DNA of 64,000 nt from Proales similis. Lineage: Eukaryota; Rotifera; Eurotatoria; Ploima; Proalidae. The translations under genes and the position numbers were made by a program. Position 1 is the stretch's first letter. Each line of letters begins with the position of its first letter. The notes beneath the pieces were generated by a model. That model saw only the letters and a program-made list of their open reading frames with translations. It did not search any database and was not told the DNA's origin. The stretch covers positions 186,001-250,000 of the forward strand of contig JAGVRJ010000011.1 of assembly GCA_019059635.1 (NCBI GenBank), in the 5' to 3' direction. Below, piece after piece: positions 9,801 through 22,500 of this stretch.

Positions 9801-10423
9801 ACACAGTGGCCAACATTGACCCGTACATCGTGAACGAGGACGGGCGGCAGATTGAGATCGAAATCGCCATGCTGCGATCGATCACCGTCTGGTACAAGTT
9901 TGACTTTGACCAAAACGGCACGAGCAAGGCCATAGACAACTTTTGCTTCATGAACTACAAGTCGAACGGTAAAAAAGACAAGAAAGTCTCGTTTTTGCTT
10001 CGCTTTCCTTATCGCGGTTTCTACCACCTGGCGATACTGGCCAACGACGACGTATTTCCGAGCAAGCCCGAAGAGATTGTTTACAATTACCTGATCAAAG
10101 TGCAAGACCCGCCCTCTGACGTCGACTCCTTCCCGATCGTGCTCAACTCTGTTCTGTGGAAAGACTGCTGTCTGGTCGCGCCCAAGAGCTTTCGCCTCAA
10201 CACCTACGACATGCACTTTTCGCTCATTGTGCCGCGCTGTTCCGCTGTGCAGGTGAGCACCGGCGAGCAAGTGCTCGATCAGCTCGAGCCCAAGGAAATC
10301 GAAAACTCCTGGGTCGGCCTGGTCACGCTCTCCGGCTCTTCAAAGTACATTTACATTGAAGCCGAGTTCGACAACAAGTTCAAAAAGCTGATTCGTTTTC
10401 GCGGCATGGGCAACTCGCCTTAG
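6857..10423 (+). CDS. KY/hillarin-type transglutaminase-like protein, triad apparently lost
   Basis: Exons 6857-7759, 7812-8042 and 8108-10423 (introns 52 and 65 nt, both phase 0) give 1149 aa. The first 250 residues are Ser/Gln/Pro-rich and disordered, followed by a charged Lys/Glu segment (EKREQRKRKKEKQKEEE) and a helical region. The transglutaminase-like core lies about residues 480-620. It is recognised by AIYKYVVY, SFAGIENRFVRG, IWNMVNLQSGWRFVQPSF and the KY-specific DFYFLSDPDALSYEFYP. Several beta-sandwich KY repeats follow to the C-terminus. Active KY proteins have a Cys-His-Asp triad. At the aligned sites this protein seems to have no Cys (AIESTNTIF), Ser for His (KSIWN) and Gln for Asp (FVQPSF). 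It is therefore likely a cytoskeletal or muscle scaffold and not a peptidase. Part of exon 1 was copied into the scars at 1801 and 4040. Confidence 0.8.
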
Positions 10424-10658
10424 CGCCCCCCTCGGCCGCCCACACCACCTCAATCATAATCGAGCCGTTCGACCCGACTCCATTCTTTGCCTTTTTATTT
10501 CTCGCACGGAGCGCACGAATAAAAAGAAATTTGCAAACAACGCCGCTCTCATACCAGTCGATTATCGGCTCGTTTGACCTTAAGACGTGCGACATTCAGG
10601 CCTTTTCACATCAAACAATTAAGAGCGTTTAGGCCAGAAAGTGCACAAGAGAGCTCAC
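10424..10658. other. short gap between convergent genes
   Basis: Shared 3' region of the KY gene (plus) and the LRR gene (minus). AATAAA occurs at 10519. No ORF of note. Confidence 0.4.
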
Positions 10659-12896
10659 TCACTCTTGTCCGTCGCCAAGCTGTTTAGAAAAGTACAGCGC
10701 GTCATTGAGGCGGCTTCTGAATTCAATGAAAAACTGAGCTCGACGACAGAGACTCGGAGGAAAATGGCTTTTGGTACCTGGGCGTGCCGCTCTTGATTGC
10801 CGACTGCGATCGTTCAGTTTGCTGGTGCCGTTCGAGTTCATCTTGAATCGAGTCGCATTGCTCTTTGAATGAATTCATTCTTTTCATTCATTCTTTTATT
10901 CGCTTTGGTTTTGAGTTTTATTTTGATCTGGCTGGCTTACTTTTGCTCGAGACGAGCGCTCAACGATTGCACTTGCCGTTCATACTTGTCCAATTCACAT
11001 TCGATATCGTCTACGCCGGGCTTGAGTGAGAGCGAACGACGAACCTGACTAGATTAGATGCCAACCTGAGCTGATGTCAAGCAGCGCCGTCTGTTGGGGC
11101 GATTCGCACTGAATGGCCGGCGTTTGCTGCACTGAGTTGAGACGCCTGATCGAAGGCAGCATTTGCCTTATCTCGTGCGCTGAATGGAAGCTCATCACCG
11201 GATTCTTGGATATGTCCAGAACGGACAGCTCCTCGCAAGCGCTCAGATTGGCCTTTTAACGCCACTCTCAATGCTTGGTCAACTTTCGGTCACATATTGT
11301 CAATCAATTACAATCTGAGCGATCGACTCAATTGAGTTGTGCTCGAGTCTGAGCATTTCCAGCATGGGCAACTGCTCAAGGCCGCGAGTGTCCTTCAGCC
11401 GGTTGTGTGAGGCCGTGAGGCTCTGCAGCGATCTGAAACGCAGCTTTGTCACAAGTGGAGCCAAACGGAAATGAACCTCGCTCACTTGATCGACACAATC
11501 GAGTCCAGAGATTGCAAATTGTTGTGTGAAACATTCAACTCCTGCTCGATCGGACGAGTGAGAGTCGAATTCAAGTGAAATGAGAGAAAGAGGGAGCTTA
11601 CGTCCAGGTGAGGGAGCAGGCCCAGCGGGGCCAGTGACTGAGCTTCCAGCTCGTTGTTGTTTAGTTCGAGTCGGCGAATCTAAAAAACAGTCACAGCTCA
11701 AATTTGACGACAAGACGCCGGCAGCTGTTAGTACCTTTGAGCAGACCTTGAAATCGATTGTGGTCAACTGCTGTAGGTGCAGCCCGCGCAGTGAGAGCTC
11801 TTCCAGGTTGGACAGAACATTGAGAAACTTGAAAGAGAGCATTGCGGTTCAAATTGGACTGAGACTGGCCAGGAAGAGTAGGGCACCTCAAACGAGCTGA
11901 TCGGGTTCATGCTCACGTCCAAGTAGATGAGACGAGAACAGTTCTCCAAGTCGGCTGTTTCGATCGCCTCCAGCCGATTGTGGTCCAATCGAAGGTACTC
12001 GAGCTTTTTCAGTTGCCTCAGACTGCCCTCCAGCTTTCGAATGCAATTTGACTGGAGCTGAAGACTTTGCAGCGACGGCAATCTAACAGGCCGCCGCCAT
12101 TAGACTCGGCCAGAGTGCAAGAATAATGTCACTTGCCCGTCCAGCAGTGGCAACTGCTCAATTCGATTGCCGTACAGCTTGAGTTCGATTAGATTCTGCT
12201 CGAACGAATTTCTCAATTGATGATTGAACAAATCGCAAGACGAAAAGGACCAACTTGAAATTTTAAATTGTTGTCCAATTTCTCAATCTGATTGCACGAG
12301 AGGTCGAGCAGTTTTAGAGTGGCCGCGCACTGTGGTGTTTATGGTCAAAATCGCGACAGATGTGATGGGCAAGAACAGAAACCTCCTTGAGAAGGGGCAC
12401 AAGCCGCAGTTGTTTGAGGCTTAGGTCAAGCTCGTCTTGTTGCTTGAGGTCTCGGGCCAGAATCTAAACTCAATTAGTTTTAATTCAGAGCGGTCGAGTC
12501 GCTACAGATTGCAACCTCGTCCAGACTGGTCTTGTCTGCTTTGAATTTAAATGGCTGCAGGTAAAGACGTTGATCGTCCGTGCTCGTCTCAGTCGCACCG
12601 AACCGCTCCTGAGTTGGTTCAAGCTGATTCGACGAGTCTTCTCTTGTTCCTCCTCGGACTGCTGATCTAGCTGGAAGTTGACGAAGGCTTTCCACCCGAC
12701 GCAAAGGCTTCGCCATGGTTGCTGTTGACTCGTTTGAGCTCTGCGCGGACAGCTTCCGCAGGTTTCGGCTGCTGTTCGAGCTTTTCAATTTGCCGACTGT
12801 CGGCGACTTCCACTCGTACAGGTCGGCGCGTGTGTTGGACAGCGCCTCCGACACCTCGGCCTTTTTCTTCAGACGCATCGTCTGATACTCGGACAT
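10659..12896 (-). CDS. leucine-rich repeat protein with C-terminal coiled coil
   Basis: About 12 short exons on the minus strand, from ATG at 12896 to TGA at 10659-10661. Exon 1 (12516-12896) encodes a polar Ser/Arg-rich N-terminus. The following exons carry about nine SDS22-like LRRs, for example TLKLLDLSCNQIEKL, LIELKLYGNRIEQLP, SLQSLQLQSNCIRKLE, LEYLRLDHNRLEAIE and LEMLRLEHNSIESI. They end in an LRR cap (LSVLDISKNPVMSFHS). After a linker comes a coiled coil (KYERQVQSLSARLEQ, then SFKEQCDSIQDELERHQQ) and the tail SRLNDALYFSKQLGDGQE. Introns are about 50-60 nt and restore frame at each border I checked. LRR plus coiled coil is common in centrosomal and ciliary proteins, but no orthologue can be named. 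HP1 follows upstream on the same strand. Confidence 0.75.
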
Positions 12897-13227
12897 GCTG
12901 ACGATTGGCAGAAGAGAAATCAGCTCATTCGAAAATGAAACGAGCTGAATTGGCCGCGGCAGTTGCTAGGCAACTCGACCACCATATGCAGACAGGCTCC
13001 ATTTCATGACTGAGATGAACGTGAACTAGAGTTGTTGTCAACTTTTATTAAATTGTGAATTCTTAAGATAAAGTTACAAAGCTTAGGAGAGCTGCAGATT
13101 GAGAATGTTAGTGAATAGAAGTGGAAGAATTAGAAAGCAGCATTCGACAAGAAGAAGAAGGCAGGCCACAGCCAATTGCAATCAAATAGACGAAGCAAAA
13201 AAAAAAAACAAATCGAATCGGAGGAGG

Positions 13228-14019
<792 letters not shown>

Positions 14020-14389
14020 CTATAAGTTATACAAACTCCTTAAAATCATTAGTCGGTGTGATTAATCTAGTGTGCAGAGCAGGGCTCGGCTCGATCTGCG
14101 CTCAAGATGGACGAAAACGAGGTTAAGCAGCTCTGACCCGGTTCAAAACTTGAAATAGACAATAGCAGACTTGGCTGCATGGCCTGGGAGGAGGGAAATA
14201 GAGAGAGAGCGTAACTCATATGCACGTGCAAGGACTCAAATCAGGTAGCTACTCTTAATAGAACAAGAGTCCTACGCGTTTCTAAATGGAGAATTGCGTG
14301 CTACAAAATTGCTTTGCGCGAGCTCATTTGGCGGAGAAGAGTGGGAACGGCCAGTCGGGCAGTGTGCCATTAAAAGACGGCGACACGAG

Positions 14390-14425
14390 GAGAGTGAGAG
14401 AGCGAGATAGAGAGAAACAGAGAGA

Positions 14426-14456
<31 letters not shown>

Positions 14457-14458
14457 GG
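14390..14458. repeat. (GA)n microsatellite
   Basis: Near-pure GA dinucleotide run with a few interruptions, in the roughly 600-base gap (13996-14591) between the HP1 gene and the membrane protein gene. The rest of that gap shows no coding feature. Confidence 0.9.
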
Positions 14459-14591
14459 AAAGAGACATATTTGGGATTTTGTTTTTATTCACTCGGTCAG
14501 ATTGGGCTCAATTCAAAAGATAATTCACCAATGACACAAAAAAGGGGCCAGCGCAAGAATAAATAATTAATGGCATTTGGAATGATGGGGT

Positions 14592-15263
14592 TTAGACATC
14601 GACCTCAGTCATCGGGTTCCTAAGATTGATGTTACGAGCGCCTCGTCTCGGACGGCTGGTGTTCTCTGCCCGGCTGTTGGATGGATTTGAATCGGTTGCT
14701 TGAGCGTTGGGTGTACGACTAGCTCGGCTATTGCTTCGGCCTGCTCGCTGCTGCGAACCAGCTGAGTGTCGTCGCAAGTCGCGCACTCTCATCTGACGCC
14801 GCTTGATCATTTTCAGGGCCACCACACAAGTGGCGATCAGGAGTGTGGTGAGGACCAAGGCTCCGGCTGCGATGCCGACCGCGATAACCACATTGGTCGA
14901 GAACTGATTCGCTTGTGCGGTTATTTCGTCGGCCGTGGAGCCGTCATCGCCCGATCCAGCCCTTGCCACCGAGTCGTCCAGCTCGATGTCGTTCGTTTCG
15001 ATTAGCAGATCGGAAGACAGTTCATTTTCGATCTTCTGCTGGCTCCTCACGCAACCTAGAATTGAACTCCTCTCAATACAAATGCCGATCAAAGTCCAAA
15101 TGAAAGTGCAGAGCGACACAATCCGACACAAAGACAAAAAGACAGAGAGAGACAAAGAAGGCTACTTACCGAACAGGACAAACGCCAGCAAGAGAATATT
15201 GGGCCAGAGTGGCCAAAGACTGAACAGGAATTGTTTTGGTTGTTGCTGCGGTCTTGATGGCAT
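14592..15263 (-). CDS. small type I membrane protein, unrecognised
   Basis: Two exons, 15170-15263 and 14592-15055, with a 114-nt intron (donor GTAAGT, acceptor TTCTAG, phase 1), give 185 aa. Residues 1-36 form a signal peptide (hydrophobic core LFSLWPLWPNILLLAFVLF). The short ectodomain is acidic (NDIELDDS, GSGDDGS). One membrane segment follows (about residues 85-112, VVIAVGIAAGALVLTTLLIA...). The cytoplasmic tail is very basic and Ser/Arg-rich and ends in TEVDV, which resembles a class I/II PDZ ligand. No known domain. The splice that exactly rebuilds a signal peptide supports the model. Confidence 0.65.
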
Positions 15264-17489
15264 CAGTTTAAATATAGGCGTGCTCTTGTTTCTATTCGGT
15301 TTTATTAAAGCTGACTTGGCCTCGATTCTGTAGGCTTGTTGTCGTTGCCGCTTTTCTCTTCTTCTTGTTCTTCGTATGTTCCGATTACTTTCTAATGTGC
15401 AATGATCCGCGATCGGTTTCTGTTTATTAATAAAAAAAAAAAGCACAATTGCGACAGCATATAATGAAAAGCAAAAAAGAAAGAAAAAATAAATCGGCTG
15501 ACGGAGAATGGCTGCATAGCGCCAAATATTAAATAAAAATAAAAGAAGAAGAAGAAAATTGTTGCGATTCGGTAGGAATGAGCAGCCAGTCGCAGCCATA
15601 GAGCGTCAAAAGGAGCAAACATTTACTCCAACACCTATTGTTGTTGGCACAGACAATAAAACTGTTTGGCAATGAAAAATCTTAAACGTCAAATATTTGC
15701 TTGTTGCGCTCAAACAGGCAACCGAGCCCCGTTCAGACTTTGATACAGTCAAGACAAGCAATTGAGACCGGCAGACAGGCAGCGGCAGCGTAGCCAGCCA
15801 AATCATTTAATAAGCGAGCGATCGTATTAGCGCAATAGCCGAAAACTGCTGTGCAGCGTGGTGAAGCAGAACAAAAAGAGCGCGCCAAATGGACCCGCAG
15901 TCGAATCGCTCGACACTTGTGGCTTCTGATCATCATCATCATACATCACATATCGATGGCTTCAAGCTTAATTGAAGCTCGACCGATTAAAGGGCAAACA
16001 TTAGACGACGAGAGCACAAGCGCAGCAATCGCGTCATCTTCGGCCTCTTATTCAAACATTCGCCACCTATTCACCTCCATTCAGAACAGCTTTGAAAAGA
16101 AGTTTTCATTATTATTTGTTTAAGCAATTGCGATCATCTTAAAGATGAGCGTCGCCGCAGAGCTCAGCTTGGCAACGAAAATGAAATTTTCATGAACCTG
16201 TCGATTGGTCGGTAAATTGCCCGGAAACAGGCCGGATCGGGAAATTAAAACTCTGACGCCTCAAGACCGCGATGGCCCTTGGCACGTCATCTTGCATGAT
16301 CGAGCGTTTGCTTGTTGTTTGTCAAACTCCATCGCAACCGTGGCCACATCTGTCTTTGAAGTAACAAGCCTGAGCAATTGACACAGTGGCTGCCTCGCAC
16401 AGGATTAAAATTAAACTCGTTGAATCACAAAATCGATTTCAAAATTCGCCGCCCCTCGCTGCTTGCTGTGCGTTTGTTTGTTCCGATTCGCTGCTTCTCA
16501 TTCTTAATCGCGTGTCGTCATTGATATCGTACAGAGCTGATTGCCGATGCTGCCTGAGACCGGCCCAGCCTGACGAGCTGCCTTATTCAATCAGCGTCAA
16601 ACAAGTCCCACGCTCACGTCAACCTCTCTCTCTCTCTCTCGTCGTCTCCCATTCCAACTCATCTCCCCTCAGGCCTTTCGTACTTTTTCTCGCTAAGTTT
16701 ATTTGTAGCGGCACTGACACATGGATTCCCCACGGTCGTGTCACGTTCGTTCGCCCCTAAACACCTTCACAGCTTGAGAGCGCTCAGTTGAGTAAATGTT
16801 GCAAAGCGGCTCGAGCTTGGTAAGCAAGCTGAAATAAAGCGTTGACCAGCTCGACTGACCAGTCCGATTGGCCAGCCCGATTGGCCAGTCCGATTGGCCA
16901 GCAGACTTGAACGTGCCGCATTGACCGATTCCAGCAAGAGTAAGCTGTTTGCCATCGTCTAGGGCACAGGCATGGGGACAGTTGGGCTTCAAGTCTTGTT
17001 CAACAATTCAGTTCGAACTCAATAAAATTGGCAACCTTCAAACCCTTCAAACAAGAGGCCAATAGAGGTGCTGGCGGTGATCATGTGACTGTCCTTGCTG
17101 GGCATGATAATTGAGGAGATGGCGAAATCGATTTGCGTGCGCATAAGATGCGAGTGCAGTTGCATTCGCTCCGATCGTCGTCGCTTGTTCTTGTTTATGA
17201 CAACACACTGCTCGCGATCGGCTCATTATGTGTTAAATTTGGCGAAGCGAGCGAGCGTTAGTGGATGCCAAACCAGATTTCGAACATGCTCATCCAGTCA
17301 AGAACCACCCAGAGCTTATTCTCGATTAGACCAGCTACAAGCCGCGAGCGTCTTGGTTTAGCTGACGGCCAGACACACACACACACGCCACTGCTATCAA
17401 ACGCCATTCTCATTGCCTGACGATTGACCTTGTTGACTGTATTTTGTCTAATCGCATTCTCTGGTTCGCATAGAAATTCGCTTTCTAAA
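15264..17489. other. gene-poor region
   Basis: About 2.2 kb with no convincing coding sequence on either strand; the short ORFs have no known motif or splice partner. It is the upstream region of two divergently transcribed genes (the membrane protein and V-ATPase c''), so it could carry regulatory elements. It has A/T-rich tracts near 15420-15570, a CT run at 16625-16640, a 13-bp tandem repeat at 16848-16899 and a CA run at 17371-17384. Confidence 0.5.
16848..16899. repeat. 13-bp tandem repeat
   Basis: Three near-perfect units of AGTCCGATTGGCC / AGCCCGATTGGCC (16861-16899) and one decayed unit before them. The unit contains GATTGG, i.e. an inverted or direct CCAAT-box core (ATTGG), so a NF-Y-like binding cluster is possible. 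Confidence 0.7.
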
Positions 17490-18156
17490 ATGGTCGCCAA
17501 GACAGTTGCTGTTGGAGCGGTTGCGCTTCCTGCGGCCTTGTTCATCTACGCGGGCTTAACTTACATGCTTACGAACAACGGACACAGGTTCGACATAGGC
17601 TGGCTGCTCACCTCGCTCACGCCGTCCATGTGGGCCTCGATCGGAGTGGCGTCGGCGATCGCATTGAGCGTGGTCGGTGCAGCAGCGGGCATCTACACCA
17701 CTGGCGTGAGCATAATGGGCGGCGGAGTGAAGGCGCCGCGAATTCGCACCAAAAATCTGGTCAGCATCATCTTCTGCGAAGCGGTCGCCATCTACGGCAT
17801 CATCATGGCCATTGTAATTTCAAACAACATCGAGGGCGGCTCGTCCGACGATCCGAGAATAATCCACCGCAACTACGCGGGCGGCTTCAAGCTGTTCGGC
17901 GCCGGCCTCACTGTCGGCCTCTCCAACTTTTTTTGCGGAATCGCCGTCGGTGTAGTCGGCTCCGGCGCTGCTCTGGCCGATGCGCAGAACGCGAGTCTGT
18001 TCGTCAAGATCCTGATCGTTGAGATCTTTGCCTCGGCCATCGGTCTCTTTGGTAATTTGCAATTGCAAATTCGCTTCCTCTTCTCTAACGTCTCTCCACT
18101 CAGGTCTGATTGTTTCCATTCTGCAGTCGTCGGGCGCAGTGATCAGCAACAAGTGA
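17490..18156 (+). CDS. ATP6V0B: V-ATPase proteolipid subunit c'' (21 kDa), copy 1
   Basis: Membrane-ring subunit of the proton-pumping V-ATPase Vo sector. Exons 17490-18051 and 18104-18156 (intron 52 nt, phase 1) give 204 aa. Family hallmarks are an extra N-terminal membrane segment, [39 protein letters not shown], and the proton-carrying Glu in [14 protein letters not shown]. The second hairpin is [16 protein letters not shown] followed by [20 protein letters not shown]. The C-terminal exon is [17 protein letters not shown] close paralogue lies 556 bases downstream in the same orientation, with the last intron at the same place. Confidence 0.93.
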
Positions 18157-18711
18157 GAATGGTGATCAGTTCACTTGCTCTTAGATCAGCCCTTTCTCGT
18201 TTGTCCTTCCCGCAATCAACTTTTTCCTGGCGTCTTTATTCTCTCCAGTCAAACAAGCAACCAGTCTACTTAGATTCAGTCAATTACTCAGTGTGGCGCG
18301 CCACGGACGAACCTGTTTTCCTCCCAGAAACAACTTCATTCGGACGCCTTTTCCTTTTTAATTTATTTAAAGCGTCGTCGTCGTTGTCGTCGTCTATTCC
18401 ATACATCAACTCGTATAAGAATTAATAAATACCGAAGCTAATGCGAGCAGCGGTAAAACCCACTCTTCTCATTGGTCTTGTTGGTCTATCTCTCTCCAAT
18501 CCGCTATCGCTCCATTGTCGAGCGCTGCCGAGTAGTTGAGAGCGACGCTCATGCACCATGCCAGTCAGGCATGTGACTATTCATAATTGGTGACGATAAA
18601 TCGCGAGTGCGAGATAAGAGGCTTTTTCGAACTCTCTGTCTCTAAACTTGAAAGCAAAGTCCGGCGCCAACAGCAGCAACAACAACAACAACAACAGAAA
18701 GGGTTCAGAAA
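18157..18711. other. gap between the two V-ATPase c'' genes
   Basis: About 555 bases. It holds the 3' region of copy 1 (AATAAA at 18424) and the promoter and leader of copy 2, including a CAG/CAA run at 18671-18696 just before its ATG. The copy 1 frame stays open past its splice site by read-through, but that is not coding. Confidence 0.5.
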
Positions 18712-19448
18712 ATGTTGATTAAACAACTCGGCCGAGGGATTGTCTATGCACTCCTAGGCCTGTTCATCTACTCGGGTCTAACCTTCATGTTCACCGGTGA
18801 GTACAAGAGTCGGCTCAAGTGAACGCTCACTTTGTCATCAATCGCTTCGACAAAGGCTACGGCTATAGATTCGACATCGGCTGGTTCCTTCTCTCAATAT
18901 CGCCGTACATGTGGGCCTCGATGGGCGTGGCTCTCTCGGTGGGCCTGAGCGTAACAGGCGCGGCGATCGGCATCTACTCGATCGGCGTGAGCATACTCGG
19001 CGGCGGAGTGAAGGCGCCGCGAATTCGCACCAAGAACCTGGTGAGCATCGTTTTCTGCGAGGCAGTCGCCATCTACGGCATCATCATGTCGGTGGTGATC
19101 AGCAACAACATCGACTCGGAAAAGAGCAACGCTCAAGACGCGCTCCGCCACGACTATCTAGGCGGCTACAAGCTATTCGGCTCTGGTCTCACCGTCGGCC
19201 TCTCCAACCTGTTCTGCGGCATTGCCATCGGAGTGATCGGCTCCTCGGCCGCCTTGGCCGATGCCCAGAACGCGACTCTATTCGTCAAAATTCTAATCGT
19301 GGAGATATTCGCCTCCGCTGTCGGTCTATTCGGTGAGTGTTTCACTGTTTCAATGCACTTTGGCCGCAAATTTTACTTGTTCACACCGCCAGGTCTCATC
19401 GTTTCCATCCTGCAAGCGTCCGGCGGAAGAGTGGGCTCCAAGAACTAA
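18712..19448 (+). CDS. ATP6V0B: V-ATPase proteolipid subunit c'' (21 kDa), copy 2
   Basis: Exons 18712-18796, 18856-19332 and 19393-19448 (introns 59 and 60 nt) give 205 aa. It has the same architecture as copy 1, with [39 protein letters not shown], the essential Glu in [14 protein letters not shown] and [20 protein letters not shown]. It has an additional first intron that copy 1 lacks; the last intron is shared. The N-terminal segment and the loop after the second helix ([14 protein letters not shown] against [14 protein letters not shown]) differ most. Both copies keep the proton-binding Glu, so both should be functional. They may be expressed in different tissues or assembled in different rings. 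Confidence 0.93.
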
Positions 19449-19553
19449 TTCGGCATTTAACTTCCAACTGAACGACCTAAACACATTTTTTACTCAAAAA
19501 TAGATCATTTCAAAAGAGGCCGTCCTGCGTGGCTGCGTTTTTATTTCTTATTT

Positions 19554-22500
19554 CTAGTTGGCGAATATGGTGCCCATGGGCAGATGAATGTATTTGGCTT
19601 GAGTGGACTCGAGCTGCATTTCACGCACAAACAAATCGCTCAATTCGTCCTGTTCGATTGGCAGTTGACTGGGCACGAACCAGGCGAGCTTCAGATTATA
19701 GCTGATCGAGTAGCGAATGAATCGCATTGCGTTTTGCTCTGACTCGGTCAGGGCCGGACTGTGCTGGTACCAGACAGCGCGAGTGAGCTGGTGCTCGGCC
19801 AGATGCTTGAGCAAGTGATGACGGTCGCCGGTGAGAATGTTTACCACGCCGGCCGGCATGTCGGACGTCTCGAGCAGCTCGTACAAGTCGAGAGCGGGCA
19901 GCACTGAGCCTTGGTCGGGCACCATGATCACGCAGTTGCCGAACGCGATCGCCGCGCACATAAGCGTGACGAACGAAAGCAGCGGAGTGGGCGAGCTTGA
20001 GCTGCACACAACCGCTACGACGCCCAACGGCTCGTTCACTTCAAGCAAGAATCCGTACTCGGCTGGGTCCTGCTTGTCACGTTCGATCATTAGCTGTTGA
20101 GCATCGAGAAGGCGTTTGATTACCATCACGGTTCCCTGTTTCTTGTCGCACAGGCCGGCCAAGCGGAATATGATGTTGATAGTGGCATCCAACTCTCTCT
20201 CGCTCTCTTTGCCTGTTTTGCCAGCAAATAGACTCAGCTTGCGCACAAACTCGTCGCGACGCGTGCGCAGGTTCTCGCCAAAGTAGTGAATGATCTGCGC
20301 CTTGTTGAAGTTGCTTCGTTTCCACCAGCTTCGTTTGTTCATTCGATTTAGATGGCGGGCAAACAGCAGCTGGATTTATCAACCGACCTGCTCTGGGCGT
20401 TGGCTGCCGCCTCGACCGCATTGCGCACGTCCTTGCGCGACGCCTCTGCAATCAAGCAGTGCACTGCACCTGCAGCTTGGATCGGACGGCAACCTTGGCC
20501 ATCAGCTCTGGCTTGCTGGCCTCCAATGTAGAGTTTGTATGTTCGACTTTCGCTCAGCTCGCTTGCGGTCAATGTGTTGATCGGCTCGGCGGCGACACCA
20601 AAGCTCTTCACTAGGCTGAGTGCGTTCTCAAAACTCATCTCACTAGACGAGGGCAGTCGACTGCACTTTGAAGTCGTGAAATTGCGCATTGCCTTCAAAC
20701 GAGATCAATTGGAGCATTCTCTTTGTCCGGCCAGTCGATCGCTTACTCTCTCGCCGGCCACGCAAAAGTTGCCGCTCATTCGGCGGCCCTGAACGCCGCG
20801 TTCAAGCGCAAAGCCGTTGACAAACACGGTGCCCACTTTGAGTAAATAGGCCGCCTCCAGAACTTGGACGATCGGCCGATAAAGAGCTCATCGGGATGAG
20901 AACGTTGAGCTGAGATGCCTACCGAGACTGATGTCCTGGGAGAAGAGAGCGACGGCGCCAGCGAAGCGAGAAACGTTCATCAAATCGACCGATTCCTTCA
21001 CAGTTCTGAACGGAATGACGAGCAAATAGGCGCCGTTAGTCTCGGCCAAGTTGATCTGAGCATTCAAACCGACGCCTTGAATGAGTGCCGGCTTCTGACC
21101 GCTTGTCGAAGCGAATTGCTGGCCGAATTGTTCGACCTTCGACGGCAAAGTTTTAGAAGCAGAAAAGCGAATATTGACCAAAGTTCACTTGCAATCGCAG
21201 TCTGTTTGAGCTGATCGAGCTCTTGCTCAAGTGTCTTTTGGTCTTGCTCGGAGAGCATGGCGCTCAGGTCGTTGCACTTGTCCTGGAAGCTTCCCACTCT
21301 GACTTTGGACATTCGCTGCCTGAGACGAGCCAAGAATTTCTCTTGAACGCTCTCTTGCACAAACAGCTTGTTTACCGAGTGACGGTGCTAGAGTCAAGCG
21401 TGTTGGATTAAATGAGCTCGCCATCTTGTGACTGCGATTGTTACTTGTCCATTTGAATAAAATGCGGCGTCAACGAGGCATTCAACAGCACTGTCCAAGT
21501 CGGCCGATTCGTACACAGCGAAGCTGGACTTGCCCTCAAACGAGACGAGACTTTTGGCACTCAGACGATTGAACGTTTTTTCGAGCACCAGCGCTTGGCC
21601 TTGGCCACTAAAGCCGTCGAAACTGACCGCATTGATGGCCTCATTGAGACTTATGGTCGAGATGAACTGGTCTTGGTCTGCAACGAACGCCATTATTGTT
21701 CACGATTTGACTCGGAGAGAGGACAAGAGAGAGAGAGAGACAACAGACCTGAAGTGAGCAGACCAATGCAGCCCGGCGGTAGACCAGAGAGTGTGGCCAA
21801 CTCGGCCAAATAGAACAAGCTGATCGGAGCGAGACGGTGCGGCACCAGCAGAACAGTGTTGCCGGCCAGAAGAGCGGCTGCCATTTTCGGAACGATTGAC
21901 ATAAGCGGCGAGTCGTAGTGAGCGAACAATGCCACTAGACCGAGCGGCTCTCTGTCCGCTGGCATCGGACAGCTTGAGAAATGGTAAAGTGCTTTGACAA
22001 CTGAGCTCACGTCCACGTCTTTGACTTCGCGACTCGAACGCCGCGTGTTGAAGCTTTCGCACGACACCAAGTGCGCAAGGTTCTTTTGCACGTTTCTGGC
22101 CAAACTAGATGAGCAAGAGACAAGAGTTTAGAAGCTTCAAGAATGCTCGTCAAGGTCGAGCTCACTTGTATATGCATCTGCCTCGTTGAGTGGCAGTCAA
22201 GGCGCTCCAGGTTTTGAAGGCTGTCTGACCAGCCTCGATGCTCGCGTTAAAACATTCTTGGTCGCAGTTTATGAATCTGGCCACTTCGGAGCCTTTCATG
22301 GAACGAAAAAAGTCGAGAATCGACGAAGCAGTGTGCGTTCAATTTGAGGCAACCTTTCTCGGAGCACACGCTGAAGCTCGACTTGGCCTGCTCGCTGCTC
22401 GGTTTCAAATAGGCCCCGTTGATGTACGGAGTGAACAGGCCGTTCGAATGCGATTGTATCCACGCCTGTGTGATTGCGTCAGTTTTTTTTAGGATGCGAA

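Noticed and set aside
17424-18425. 333-codon frame of V-ATPase c'' continuing past 18052
   Set aside because: Read-through of the intron at 18052-18103; splicing gives the conserved C-terminus LIVSILQSS and an exact family length.
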